NCBI GenBank assembly: GCA_021774965.1
Contig: JAJFIL010000308.1
Span: forward strand, 1 to 64,000
DNA from: Alphaproteobacteria bacterium
GTDB taxonomy: Bacteria; Pseudomonadota; Alphaproteobacteria; JAJFIK01
Length of the DNA stretch: 64,000 nt
Direction of reading: 5' to 3'
Shown one piece after another: positions 11,036 to 21,291 of the stretch; positions within the stretch are counted from its first letter, which is position 1, and the number at the start of each line of letters is the position of its first letter. A program made the translations under genes and the position numbers. The notes under the pieces were generated by a model, which saw nothing but the letters and a program-made list of their open reading frames with translations, was not told the DNA's origin and made no database searches.

Positions 11036-11659
11036 GGGAGCACTCCTTGAAAAACGCGAAGTCAAATGACCGCAAATTTTGAAAGAACCGAGGATATCAG
11101 GGCCGTTGATATACCACGGGTGGAAGCTGGCGCCAGTGGAAAATTCACCAAATGAAGCAGCCAAGCTCGTGGAATGGCTCAGCTTTTCGCCGCCAAGGCC
11201 CAAAAGATGGGTAAATGGAGAGCCGGAAGCGGCTCTGATTGCCCCAAAACGGATGGGCTGCCCAAAAAACCCTATTGAATTCAAGTCGTTAGTGGGGCTT
11301 CACAAGAAGGGCCTATTTGCGGCACCGATGAGCACCCTAACCAGCTCCTGGTGGGGGCGTTCAGAGAGTTTCCAGAATCGCTCAAACAGTCCCTCCCAAT
11401 TTCGTAGCAAAAATGACACGCGAGGCAATTAACCTTAACGAAACCCTGTTAAAACCTCGCACTTTGTGAAATAGAAGTCGATATTAACCATCTAAACACA
11501 CGGTTTAGCGACCGAATTTCCGTGCCCCCGGCCAGTGTTGTTAGGTTGCAACGGTTGTCGAGAACGCTAAGACTGTGTTTCGAAAGGGCTTCGAATCAGC
11601 TTAAGGCTGAGTAATCCGCGGGTTTTACACCGCATCATACTGATCAACGCGAGGGGATC

Positions 11660-12868
11660 ATGAGAAACATTCTATTAGGCACGACGGCACTTGTTGCCGC
11701 CACAGCGTTGACCGTACCAGCAATGGCAGCCGAACGCATTCAACTTCAGATCCGCGGCTATCATGTTGGCGGCATCACCTACACGGACGGTGATTTTGAC
11801 TGGGAATGGCGTGAGATTGCTACGGGCGTACATGACAACCTTGGCGGGATAGGCGATTACAACGAAATCAATTTCGGCTCAGATAGCGAAATTCACTTCG
11901 AAGGTATGACCACCCTCGACAATGGATTGACGGTGTTGGTTCATGCTGAGCTTGAGCTGGAAGACAATTCAGACGTTGATTTCTATGCTGACCAAATCGA
12001 CGAAGTATACATTCAGTTCGATGGTGGCTTTGGCCGCGCTCAGTTTGGGCAGAACGATGGTGCCATGTACCAGATGCATGTCACAGCGCCGAACACCTTT
12101 GTGGGCCACCGGGTCAACATGAACAGCGTCCAAATGGACCCGTTCCTCCCCCTTGGACCAAGCCCATTTAGCACCACCTTCCCGCGATTCAGCTCCGGCA
12201 ACCCGATCAGCACCTATGGTTCGTTCTCGGGCGACAACATCAAGCTGACTTATTTCACACCGTCCTTTAATGGGCTCCAGTTTGGTGCTTCTTACACGCC
12301 AAACCCTTGCAAGAATGACACGGGCTACTCCAGCTGTGTTTATTCAGAGTTTGGCCGGAATTTCTGGGAAGCAGCAGCTTCTTGGGAAATTGCTCTCGAT
12401 AATATCGCAATTGGTCTTTCCGGTGGTATTGGCGCAGGCGAGAGCGGTACTAGTGGTGATGAGCCGACCGAATGGACGCTTGGCGGTGATATCGCCTTTG
12501 GTGGCTTTACTTTTGGCGGCTCCTACCGGGATGTTTCCGGTTTCACACAAAGCGGCCCCTTTGTATCGATGCAGGATACTCGCGAGGAAATCCACTTTGA
12601 TGTGGGCGCTACCTACGAGACCGGACCTTGGGGCTTCACAGTGAATTATGGCAACAGAGATGGCGATCATGTTTCCGGCAGCTACCGGTACGATGATGCG
12701 GCCAACAGCTGGCTCGCCGGGGCAACCTATATGTACGGCCCAGGCATGCAGGTCGGATTTGGCATTCAGACACTGGATTCCGAAGGAGAAATGTCCGATG
12801 GGTCTTACCGTGGTACGGAAGGTTTCGAAGGCACCTCGTTCTTCATTGAGAACGCCATCAGATTCTAG
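11660..12868 (+). CDS. Outer-membrane porin paralog 1
   Basis: Signal peptide MRNILLGTTALVAATALTVPAMA; QFDGGFGRAQFGQNDGAM; GASYTPNPCKNDTGYSSC; TYMYGPGMQVGFGIQ; C-terminal Phe. Confidence 0.9.
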   Translation: MRNILLGTTALVAATALTVPAMAAERIQLQIRGYHVGGITYTDGDFDWEWREIATGVHDNLGGIGDYNEINFGSDSEIHFEGMTTLDNGLTVLVHAELELEDNSDVDFYADQIDEVYIQFDGGFGRAQFGQNDGAMYQMHVTAPNTFVGHRVNMNSVQMDPFLPLGPSPFSTTFPRFSSGNPISTYGSFSGDNIKLTYFTPSFNGLQFGASYTPNPCKNDTGYSSCVYSEFGRNFWEAAASWEIALDNIAIGLSGGIGAGESGTSGDEPTEWTLGGDIAFGGFTFGGSYRDVSGFTQSGPFVSMQDTREEIHFDVGATYETGPWGFTVNYGNRDGDHVSGSYRYDDAANSWLAGATYMYGPGMQVGFGIQTLDSEGEMSDGSYRGTEGFEGTSFFIENAIRF

Positions 12869-12892
12869 AACGAACCTGACAGTGAATTGAAG

Positions 12893-12929
12893 AAGGGCGG
12901 CTCGCTGGTTTTTGAGCCGCCCTTTTTTT
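12893..12929 (+). terminator. Rho-independent terminator after porin 1
   Basis: AAGGGCGGCTC-loop-GAGCCGCCCTT followed by T run. Confidence 0.92.
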
Positions 12930-13130
12930 GTGGTGGGTTGGGTTTTGTGGTGGCGTGGGACCCCCAGGGTGGGACCGCATGTCGCACAGACAAATCCTCA
13001 ATGGAATGCTATTTGCTATTGCGAAGCATTCTTAAGAAGGTTTGCTGTACCATAGCTATCTGCCATAAGGTGGCATCGGGTAATCTAACTTCGGGCAGGA
13101 ATGCCTGCCTTTGAATTCTGTGGGGATCTT

Positions 13131-14201
13131 ATGAAATACCTATTCCTTGGCACAACGGCACTTGTGGCCGCTGCAATCATTGCCGCTCCTGCTAGTGCAG
13201 CAGAGCGCATCCAATTGGAGCTGCGTGGCTACCATGTGGGGGCAATTTCCTGGACCGACCTCGACGATAGCGGCTCCGACGCCAATGAAATCAATTTTGG
13301 CTCAGATTCTGAAATCCATTTCCGTGGCTCGACGACCCTGGACAATGGCTTGCAGATCTCTTTCAAGGCAGAGATGGAGCTTGAAGACAACAGCGACGTG
13401 GATGGCGATGCTGACCAGATCGACGAGGTCTATATCCAATTTGATGGCGGCTTTGGGCGTGTGCAGTTTGGTCAGAATGATGGGGCTATGGATCAAATGC
13501 ATCTGGCGGCTCCGCGGCTCTTCCGCCGCCATTATGCAAACGACCCCAGCATGGATCCCTTCGCCCCCTATGGCTTGCGAAACCGCATCAACAGCTTTGG
13601 AGAGTTTTCCGGCGACGACATCAAGATCACCTATTTCACGCCGCAAATGAACGGCCTGCAGCTTGGCTTTTCCTATACGCCAAACCCTTGCAAGAACGAC
13701 ACGGGCTTTTCCTCCTGCGTGACCTCCGAATTTGGCCGCAACTACTGGGAAATCGCGGGCACCTGGGAAATGTCGCTGGATAATATCGAGATCGGTCTCT
13801 CAGCAGGCTATGGCATGGGCAAACAGGCCAACACATCGCAAGAGCCAAATGAGCTGACCCTCGGCGCTAACGTCGGCTTCGGTGGATTTAGCTTCGGGGG
13901 CTCCTACGCCAACAAACAAACGGGCGGTATCAGTAGCGAACAAGACCACTGGGATATTGGCGCCAAGTATGAAACCGGCCCCTGGTCCTTCGGCCTCAGC
14001 TATGCCAACGCAGACGGAGACATGGATTGGGGCGGTGTCGAGGATGAGGAATACATCAGCCTCCTCGCTGGCGCGCGGTACATGTACGGTCCGGGCATGC
14101 ACATCGGCTTTGGCATCCAGACCCTGGATTTCGACGATACTGGCACCTCAGACGACAACGACGGTTTGGCCATATTTGTGGAAAACTCCATTGTTTTCTA
14201 G
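13131..14201 (+). CDS. Outer-membrane porin paralog 2 (start at MKYLFLGTTAL)
   Basis: Signal peptide; shared EINFGSDSEIHFRGSTTLDNGLQ, QFDGGFGRVQFGQNDGAM, YMYGPGMHIGFGIQ. Confidence 0.9.
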   Translation: MKYLFLGTTALVAAAIIAAPASAAERIQLELRGYHVGAISWTDLDDSGSDANEINFGSDSEIHFRGSTTLDNGLQISFKAEMELEDNSDVDGDADQIDEVYIQFDGGFGRVQFGQNDGAMDQMHLAAPRLFRRHYANDPSMDPFAPYGLRNRINSFGEFSGDDIKITYFTPQMNGLQLGFSYTPNPCKNDTGFSSCVTSEFGRNYWEIAGTWEMSLDNIEIGLSAGYGMGKQANTSQEPNELTLGANVGFGGFSFGGSYANKQTGGISSEQDHWDIGAKYETGPWSFGLSYANADGDMDWGGVEDEEYISLLAGARYMYGPGMHIGFGIQTLDFDDTGTSDDNDGLAIFVENSIVF

Positions 14202-14235
14202 GACTTAGCAAGTCTTACAGCATCGAAACTCAATT

Positions 14236-14263
14236 GACCCGGGGAGAAATCTCCGGGTCTTTT
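14236..14263 (+). terminator. Rho-independent terminator after porin 2
   Basis: GACCCGGGGAGAAATCTCCGGGTCTTTT. Confidence 0.8.
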
Positions 14264-14447
14264 GCGTCTGGAAGGGGTTGTGGCTTTAGCGCACCATTTA
14301 GGACCTATTCCCTTGTTCTGCATAGGCTGAGGGTTGTGCTCAGGCGAATGTTAGGTTCTTGTTAACCATATGAAATTCGCGTAGCGCCGCGCATCACGGC
14401 GTCCCCTCGCACTCAATCAAAATCAAGCAATTCGGGAAGGCCCCCTC

Positions 14448-15614
14448 ATGAAAACACTAATGCTCGGAACAACGGCACTCGTCGCTGCAACTCTTGTGGC
14501 CACCGGTGCAAACGCTGCGGATTGGGACGTCAGAGTCGGCGGCTACTATAATGCCATGGTTGCTTATGCCGATGCGGGTGGTGACAACGGAAGCAATGAC
14601 TCCAATGAGATCAATTTCGGCTCAGACACAGATGTCTTTTTCCTGCCAAGCATAACCCTCGATAACGGGCTAACAATTGGTGCCAGAGTTGTTCTTGACG
14701 CGGAAGAAAATAACGATGTCGATAGCAACTCTGATCTGATTGATGAAGTCTACATTTATGGCCAGGGCGGGTTTGGCCGGATTGAATTTGGCCAGACCAA
14801 TGGTGCTGGCTATAAATTGGGCCGCGATATCATCCCGGACGTGCTTGGCCACAGTGTCGACGGAAACGAAGACAATGAAATGGATCCTTTTGCGCCTTAT
14901 GATGTTTACACAGGCCTCCGATGGACGTCATTGCGTAATCGCATCACGACAAGCCTTCAGTACACGGAAGACCGTACCAAGGTGTCCTATTACTCGCCTG
15001 CTTTTAGCGGCTTTACTTTCGGGGCGTCCTATACGCCAAATCCCTGTAAGAATGATACCGGCTTCTCTGATTGTCTCGACACCGAGTTCGGGCGCAATAC
15101 TGTGGAGCTCGCCGGTAGCTTCAACCGTCAGGTCAACAACGTCTGGCTCAGGCTCTTTGGTGGATACACTTTTGGTCAAAGCGATGACACAGGAAAAGAG
15201 CCCGAAGAATGGTCAGTTGGTGCCCAGCTTAGATTTGGAGGAGTAACATTTGGCGGTGTCTATACAGAACACGATACCCGCTCTGAATCAGCCTTCGGTA
15301 GCCCCCGGTTTGATGTGAAAGTACAGACGGCTGGCTCTGTGCAATACAGAACTGGCCCCTGGACATTTGACTTACAAGCAGGCCGAAGCGAATCCGGCAA
15401 TGTGCAAGATGACTTCATATATGGGAATGTCCGCAGCAGGGGCGAATACGATTCCTACATGGCAGGTGTGACCTATCAAGTCGGCCCAGGTGTGGAAGTC
15501 GGTGGCGGTCTTCGGGCAATCGATTTCTCTCGCGATACGCGCGGCGGGATGAGCGACAATAGTTTTGACACAAATGCAACGTCCATTTTTGTGGGCTCGC
15601 GCATCAGCTTCTAA
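14448..15614 (+). CDS. Outer-membrane porin paralog 3 (most divergent)
   Basis: MKTLMLGTTALVAATLVATGANA; GGFGRIEFGQTNGAG; GASYTPNPCKNDTGFSDC; C-terminal ISF. Confidence 0.88.
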   Translation: MKTLMLGTTALVAATLVATGANAADWDVRVGGYYNAMVAYADAGGDNGSNDSNEINFGSDTDVFFLPSITLDNGLTIGARVVLDAEENNDVDSNSDLIDEVYIYGQGGFGRIEFGQTNGAGYKLGRDIIPDVLGHSVDGNEDNEMDPFAPYDVYTGLRWTSLRNRITTSLQYTEDRTKVSYYSPAFSGFTFGASYTPNPCKNDTGFSDCLDTEFGRNTVELAGSFNRQVNNVWLRLFGGYTFGQSDDTGKEPEEWSVGAQLRFGGVTFGGVYTEHDTRSESAFGSPRFDVKVQTAGSVQYRTGPWTFDLQAGRSESGNVQDDFIYGNVRSRGEYDSYMAGVTYQVGPGVEVGGGLRAIDFSRDTRGGMSDNSFDTNATSIFVGSRISF

Positions 15615-16261
15615 GGTAACAAGGCCCCAATAGCACCAATACCAACCGCTCCGCTGCTCAAAAGCTGCGGGGCGGTTTTTGTTGTTACCCCGCCAAGCGC
15701 ATAGACCGGAAGGTCGCTTGCGGTCACAATCCCTGCAAATGCCAGACTCCCAAGTGCCTCTGCCTTCGGGTGGCTTGCGGTGGGAAAGACCGGGGAGAGA
15801 AAAACAGCATCCGCACCCTTTTTCACGGCACTTTCCAACGCCTTCGCACTGTGAACAGCTGCTGTAGAGATCCAATTCTCATCGGCACGAGGAATGGCTT
15901 TTCGCTCCTCCAGCATGTGCTCTGAAAAATGCAGGCCATCCGCGCCTACCAAAAGCGCCAATTTGACATCTCCAGCGATCAGGCACATGCGGCCTTGTGC
16001 ACGGCATTCAAGAACAACGTGTCTCGCCAGGTCACTCCGATCAACAACATCATAATGTCGGAAAATGACCCCACATCCCTTGGGCAGGGTTTTGATCAAA
16101 GCAACCGGATCAGGAGTACGCCGCTCGTCCGTGAAAAAGAAAAGTGCGGGCAATCTACCGCCTCCGCTCAATGCACCAGCGGGATGGGCCGCATTGAGCC
16201 GGACTGCCAGCTCTGCTAGCTTCTCGGCCTCTGAAACATTTGCCCCAATTGAGTTCTTCAT
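15611..16261 (-). CDS. thiE: Thiamine phosphate synthase-like protein (start at MKNSIGANV)
   Basis: LFFFTDERRTPDP; LIAGDVKLALLVGADGLHFSE; ADAVFLSPVFPTASHP; VYALGGVTTKTAPQLLSSGAVGIGAIGALL. Confidence 0.75.
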   Translation of the reverse strand: MKNSIGANVSEAEKLAELAVRLNAAHPAGALSGGGRLPALFFFTDERRTPDPVALIKTLPKGCGVIFRHYDVVDRSDLARHVVLECRAQGRMCLIAGDVKLALLVGADGLHFSEHMLEERKAIPRADENWISTAAVHSAKALESAVKKGADAVFLSPVFPTASHPKAEALGSLAFAGIVTASDLPVYALGGVTTKTAPQLLSSGAVGIGAIGALLP

Positions 16262-16949
16262 GACTAATCCACCTGTAAGCGAAGATACCGCATCCATTGC
16301 TGCCCTGGCTGAGGTTAACCAGACAATTGCTTCCGCCGCAAAGGCTGTTTCTCGCCAGGCCGAAAATGTGGTGCTGGTCGCTGTCTCCAAGACGTTTTCC
16401 GCAGACCAGATACGTCCTGTGTTGGGCGCTGGCCACAGGCACTTTGGCGAAAATCGTGTGCAAGAAGCTGCGGCCAAATGGCCCGACTTGCGGGCGGACT
16501 TTCCAGACACAGTTTTGCATCTCATCGGGCCCCTTCAGACAAATAAGATAGCAGAGGCGTTGGCCTTGTTCGATGTCATCCATACTGTGGACCGGCCAAA
16601 GCTGGCCCGCAAATTGGCAGCGGAAATGGTGCGCATGGGCAAGTCGCCGGATCTTTTTGTGCAGGTCAATACGGGATTGGAAGAACAAAAAGCTGGCGTG
16701 GCTCCACAGGAGACCGTTAACTTTGTTCATCAGTGTAAGGACGAATGGGGGTTAACTATAAGCGGCCTCATGTGTATTCCGCCTGTTAACCAAGACCCGG
16801 CCCCGCATTTTGCCCTTCTGGCAAAGCTCGCAAAGGAAGCAGGTGTTGCTAATCTTTCCATGGGAATGAGTGCGGATTACGCTTCAGCGTTACGTTTGGG
16901 GGCAACGCATGTGCGCGTGGGCAGTGCGATCTTTGGCGCTCGAGATTGA
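16260..16949 (+). CDS. YggS/PROSC family PLP-binding protein
   Basis: VVLVAVSKTFSADQIRPVLGAGHRHFGENRVQEA; LHLIGPLQTNK; HTVDRPKLA; LSMGMSADYASALRLGATHVRVGSAIFG. Confidence 0.95.
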   Translation: MTNPPVSEDTASIAALAEVNQTIASAAKAVSRQAENVVLVAVSKTFSADQIRPVLGAGHRHFGENRVQEAAAKWPDLRADFPDTVLHLIGPLQTNKIAEALALFDVIHTVDRPKLARKLAAEMVRMGKSPDLFVQVNTGLEEQKAGVAPQETVNFVHQCKDEWGLTISGLMCIPPVNQDPAPHFALLAKLAKEAGVANLSMGMSADYASALRLGATHVRVGSAIFGARD

Positions 16950-17164
16950 TTCAAGGGCAAGAAGAATCTTTAAAACACGATTCACCCACCGCGGGAATCT
17001 GACGCGAATCTGTGGCTTCCACACCACGCGTTAAGAACGATTGCGGCATCGCGTGTCGTATCTTCTTGGGCAAATCCTCTCTCCCGCGATTATATGTCCG
17101 CAACGGGAATGGCAGTACTCAAATTCGGGTCCTGCCCAAACATGGGGTTTATGAGAGGTCAGTC

Positions 17165-18325
17165 ATGAACAAATTTTTACTTGGTACAACGGCGCTCATT
17201 AGTGCTGCTGCGTTCACTGCACCGGCTTTGGCTGCAGAAAAAATTCAACTGGAACTACGCGGCTACCATGTAGGCGGCATGTCCTATGCTGATATTGATG
17301 GGGAAAGCGTCATCGTCAGATTGGACGAGTTTCCACCAAACATCATAGTTTTCAGCGGCGATGAAGCCAACGAGATCAATTTTGGGTCTGACTCCGAAGT
17401 GCATTTCCGCGGATCGACGACATTGGACAACGGTCTGCAGGTTTCTTTCCGTGCAGAACTTGAGCTGGAAGATGACAGTGACGTCGATGGCAACGCTGAC
17501 CAGATTGACGAAGTCTACATTCAGTTTGATGGCGGTTTTGGCCGGGTTCAGTTCGGTCAGAACGATGGGGCCATGTATCAACAGCATATTGCTGCCCCTA
17601 ACGCATTTGTCGGCCACGGCGTAAATCAGCCAGATGTACGTATGGATCCATTTGGGCCGTACTATTCCGGCGTTCATTTGATCAATACATATGGCAGTGC
17701 GTCTGGCGATAATATCAAACTGACGTATTTCACACCATCCATGAATGGTCTTCAGTTCGGGGCTTCCTATACGCCGAACCCATGTGAGAACGATACCGGT
17801 TACTCCGGCTGTGTCATGGATGAGTTTGGCCGCAACCACATCCAAATCTCGGGCACCTGGCTCGGTAATCTGGACAATATCACCCTTGGTCTTTCCGCCG
17901 GGTACGGTATGGGCGAAGGGACGACCGCAACGGACGATCCGACTGAGTGGACTGTTGGCGGTGAAATCGGCTTCGCTGGTCTTACCATTGGTGGGTCCTA
18001 CAGGGATATGGATCTGGACAGCACCTGGGAGGAAACTCACTGGGATGCAGGTGTTTCTTATGAAACCGGTCCTTGGGCTTTCTCTCTAACCTACGGCACC
18101 ATGGAAACCGACGGTTTGGTTTTCACGGCAGGTATTCCTGCGGCTAGCGAGGCAGATCAGGAAAGCTGGATCGGTGGCGTAACCTATATGTACGGCCCAG
18201 GCATGCAAATCGGCTTTGGCGTTCAGACAATGGACAGCGAGGGGGTTTATATAAGCCCTGACTTGGTTGATGAGCACTTCATTGATGGCACCTCGTTCTT
18301 CATTGAGAACGTCATCAGCTTTTAA
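17165..18325 (+). CDS. Outer-membrane porin paralog 4 (start at MNKFLLGTTAL)
   Basis: Signal peptide and all shared porin blocks; very similar to paralog 5. Confidence 0.9.
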   Translation: MNKFLLGTTALISAAAFTAPALAAEKIQLELRGYHVGGMSYADIDGESVIVRLDEFPPNIIVFSGDEANEINFGSDSEVHFRGSTTLDNGLQVSFRAELELEDDSDVDGNADQIDEVYIQFDGGFGRVQFGQNDGAMYQQHIAAPNAFVGHGVNQPDVRMDPFGPYYSGVHLINTYGSASGDNIKLTYFTPSMNGLQFGASYTPNPCENDTGYSGCVMDEFGRNHIQISGTWLGNLDNITLGLSAGYGMGEGTTATDDPTEWTVGGEIGFAGLTIGGSYRDMDLDSTWEETHWDAGVSYETGPWAFSLTYGTMETDGLVFTAGIPAASEADQESWIGGVTYMYGPGMQIGFGVQTMDSEGVYISPDLVDEHFIDGTSFFIENVISF

Positions 18326-18386
18326 AACTCAAACTTTGGTTTGGGAAATGGCCAATCTTTGAACTCCTGTTCGAAGGCGGCATATG

Positions 18387-18419
18387 AAGGGCGACCATAC
18401 CGGGGGGTGGGTCGCCCTT
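18387..18419 (+). terminator. Terminator-like hairpin after porin 4 (loop ATACCGGGGGGTG)
   Basis: AAGGGCGACC / GGTCGCCCTT perfect 10-bp stem. Confidence 0.75.
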
Positions 18420-18639
18420 CGTCTTTGGAGACTGCTAAAAAACCTCCGTAGGCGAATTAACCATGTTTAGCATGTGGGATGCGGGCCACAGGCGCTTGGC
18501 ATATTAGGTATTTTCAAGAACGGTTGTAGAAGGTGAGAATATTTGCCGATAGACTATTGGGGAAATATCAGGCTGCGGGGGTGCGGCCAATTCTATATGA
18601 AATGCATTTTGCGGTGACGGACTAACGGGAACTAGGGTC

Positions 18640-19791
18640 ATGAATAAATTTCTTATGGGTACAACGGCGCTTATTGGCGTTGCAGCATTCACTGCACCAG
18701 CTTTGGCTGCGGAAAAAATTCAACTGGAACTTCGCGGCTACCATGTTGGCGCCATATCATACACGGACGTAGATTTCATCTCGTTTCTTGATATCGCCGG
18801 CGGGCCTGGGCCAATTCTTGTCGATGACTCCAACTACAATGAAATCAACTTCGGGTCAGACTCTGAAATTCATTTCCGTGGATCGACGACCCTGGACAAT
18901 GGCCTGCAGGTTTCCTTCCGCGCTGAACTTGAACTGGAAGACGACAGCGACGTTGATGGCGATGCAGATCAGATTGATGAAGTTTACATCCAGTTTGATG
19001 GCGGCTTTGGCCGAGTGCAATTTGGTCAGAATGATGGGGCTATGTACCAACAGCACATCGCAGCGCCCAACGCCTTTGTTGGCCATGGGGTGAACCAGCC
19101 GGACATCCAGCTGGATCCATTTAGTCCCTTCGCTGGCAACTTCATCAACACATTCGGCACCGCGTCGGATGACAATATCAAGATTACCTATTTCACACCT
19201 TCCATGAACGGTCTGCAGTTCGGCGCATCCTATACGCCCAATCCGTGCAAGAACGATACGGGCTATGCAGGCTGTGTCTTTGAAGATTTCGCGCGGAACT
19301 TCTGGGAAATCTCTGGCACCTGGCAGGGTGACTTGGACAATATATCCATCGGCCTTTCCGCGGGCTTTGGCTCTGGGGAAAGTGGTGGCTCCAGTGAAGA
19401 GCCACAGGAATGGACAGTAGGCGGCCAGGTCGGTTTTGCAGGTCTTACTGTTGGTGGTTCGTATAAAGACACCAACCTGACAGGCGACAGCCACTGGGAC
19501 GAAACCCATTGGGATGCAGGCGCGTCCTATGAAACCGGACCATGGAATGTCTCTGTAACCTACGGAACCATGGAAGCTGAACACGGCATTGTTGCGGGTG
19601 AGCCTCTGGCAGTTTTGATCGAGCAGGAAAGCTGGATTGGTGGCGTGACCTATATGTATGGCCCAGGCATGCAAATTGGCGCTGGCGTGCAGACCATGGA
19701 CAGCGAGGGCGTCATCCTTAGCCCAGACCTGTTCAGTCTCCACACGCTTGAGGGCACCTCGTTCTTCATCGAGAACGTCATCAGCTTCTAA
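18640..19791 (+). CDS. Outer-membrane porin paralog 5
   Basis: MNKFLMGTTALIGVAAFTAPALAAEKIQLELRGYHVG; shared porin blocks; C-terminal VISF. Confidence 0.9.
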   Translation: MNKFLMGTTALIGVAAFTAPALAAEKIQLELRGYHVGAISYTDVDFISFLDIAGGPGPILVDDSNYNEINFGSDSEIHFRGSTTLDNGLQVSFRAELELEDDSDVDGDADQIDEVYIQFDGGFGRVQFGQNDGAMYQQHIAAPNAFVGHGVNQPDIQLDPFSPFAGNFINTFGTASDDNIKITYFTPSMNGLQFGASYTPNPCKNDTGYAGCVFEDFARNFWEISGTWQGDLDNISIGLSAGFGSGESGGSSEEPQEWTVGGQVGFAGLTVGGSYKDTNLTGDSHWDETHWDAGASYETGPWNVSVTYGTMEAEHGIVAGEPLAVLIEQESWIGGVTYMYGPGMQIGAGVQTMDSEGVILSPDLFSLHTLEGTSFFIENVISF

Positions 19792-19854
19792 GGCGCAAAC
19801 AACCCCAAGAGTTCGGGGATAGCCGCCTCTGCGTATCATGAAGGCCGGCATTTA

Positions 19855-19892
19855 AAGGGCGCCCATACCGGGGGGTGGGTCGCCCTTTTTTA
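19855..19892 (+). terminator. Rho-independent terminator after porin 5 (same loop as 18387)
   Basis: AAGGGCGCCCATACCGGGGGGTGGGTCGCCCTTTTTT. Confidence 0.85.
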
Positions 19893-20246
19893 TGGGCGAA
19901 CGAGATAGCCGGAAGGCATTCAAATCAGCCGCTCCCGAGACACGGGAGCGCACACAGAGAAATTCGCTCCGTAGGGGAATCACTAACAAAAACATGTGGC
20001 TCGAGGGCAACGTTGCTGTTGCAGATTGGTTCGCCTTCGTGGATTTCGCTTGAGGCTTTGGGCTCACGCCCCTTTAATATCCACAGGGCATGAGAGACGA
20101 GGTACTGAGGGGCACTTCGTTTTTGTTCGGGAAATGGGAACAAAACTCGGCGATATGAGTTTAAGGGCAAGCCTGCGCTCCCAGCGCGGCGTCCTTCGCA
20201 GAGTTTCTCTTATGCTTACAGAACTCGAACCGAGGTTCGAGGGGAT

Positions 20247-20281
20247 GAGGGGTGGCCTATACGGGGGTAGGGCCACCCCTC
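20247..20281. repeat. Orphan terminator-like hairpin related to the porin 4/5 terminators
   Basis: GAGGGGTGGCC-TATACGGGGGTAG-GGCCACCCCTC, 11-bp perfect stem, no CDS directly upstream. Confidence 0.7.
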
Positions 20282-20321
20282 CACTTTTCTCGGACCTATT
20301 TCTGTATACTGAGTATTGTGG

Positions 20322-21185
20322 CTAGGGAGCTGTGGCTACAGGCGGGGTCATGCGCGTGGCCATCGCGGCCTGCCAAGCTGCCATGCTGGCAGGATCCAAG
20401 GAAGGCTCTTGAGTAAGTCCCGCCGAGCCGTCGTCGGCTTCGTGCTCTTCGCCCTCATCCATATTACCGCTGGCCAGCGAGGCAATCAGGGCGTTCATGG
20501 CCGCAGGGCTAAGCGTGGGCACATCTGTGGATGTGGCCGGCGAAGGAGTGCCAAGGGCCGTGGTGTGCATGTCCATCGCAGCTTCTCTGGAAGCTGCCGC
20601 TCGCGCGCGGGGCGGCATAGCCGCCAGGAATGCAGGCTCATTGGAAACCTGAGCGATCGTCGGATCTGCGGCGCGGGGCGATCCAGACTGTGATGCTGTC
20701 ATTGAAAAAAGAACGGTTGCCAGATCCACCTCATTGGCGGGGACGGTTTGCGGGGCTGCTGCCATCTGCCGGGCTGGATCTGCGCGCGGTATATCCAGAG
20801 TGGGTGCGTCTTGCCTTTGACCCTCACCAGGGCCTTGCCCCTGTTCTGGCCAGAACACAGCCAACATATGTTCACCGACATCTCGTCCTGTGGTGTCCTC
20901 CACCATGGAATTGACCATGGCCGCAGCAAACCCGACAGGTCCGCCAAAGATAGCTCCGCCTGCCATGCGCGAGCCCATGGAAATCTCGTCCCCGGAAAGG
21001 CGACGGTAGAGGCCATTTAGAACGGGTATGTGCTGAAGCGGATTGACCATGTCCAGAACGTCGCCAAAGGTAAAACCGTCCTCGCCGAACAAGGGCGTGC
21101 GTTCTCCCCTTTGGCTGGGCTCGCTTTGAGCCTGATCAAGGTGTGAGCGCTGGGGCGCGGAGGTAATGGCAAGCGTATCCATGGC
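20322..21185 (-). CDS. Conserved hypothetical protein (FGDVLDMVNPLQHIPV family; start at MDTLAIT)
   Basis: Long ORF with conserved-looking block TFGDVLDMVNPLQHIPVLNGLYRRLSGDEISMGSRMAGGAIFGGPVGFAAA; codirectional with ribA. Confidence 0.7.
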   Translation of the reverse strand, partial: AMDTLAITSAPQRSHLDQAQSEPSQRGERTPLFGEDGFTFGDVLDMVNPLQHIPVLNGLYRRLSGDEISMGSRMAGGAIFGGPVGFAAAMVNSMVEDTTGRDVGEHMLAVFWPEQGQGPGEGQRQDAPTLDIPRADPARQMAAAPQTVPANEVDLATVLFSMTASQSGSPRAADPTIAQVSNEPAFLAAMPPRARAAASREAAMDMHTTALGTPSPATSTDVPTLSPAAMNALIASLASGNMDEGEEHEADDGSAGLTQEPSLDPASMAAWQAAMATRMTPPVATAP

Positions 21186-21291
21186 CTTATCAAAGCAAGC
21201 CCTGGGCCAGACTAATACCATATAAAATCAATGGGTTATGAGTGCGCGGCAGGGCACAAATGACCCCCTCGGCAGGCTTTGCCGCCCGCGC

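Noticed and set aside
19996-20325. 109-aa plus-strand ORF between porin 5 and the conserved hypothetical gene
   Set aside because: No recognisable features; runs across the orphan hairpin; composition unlike neighbouring genes
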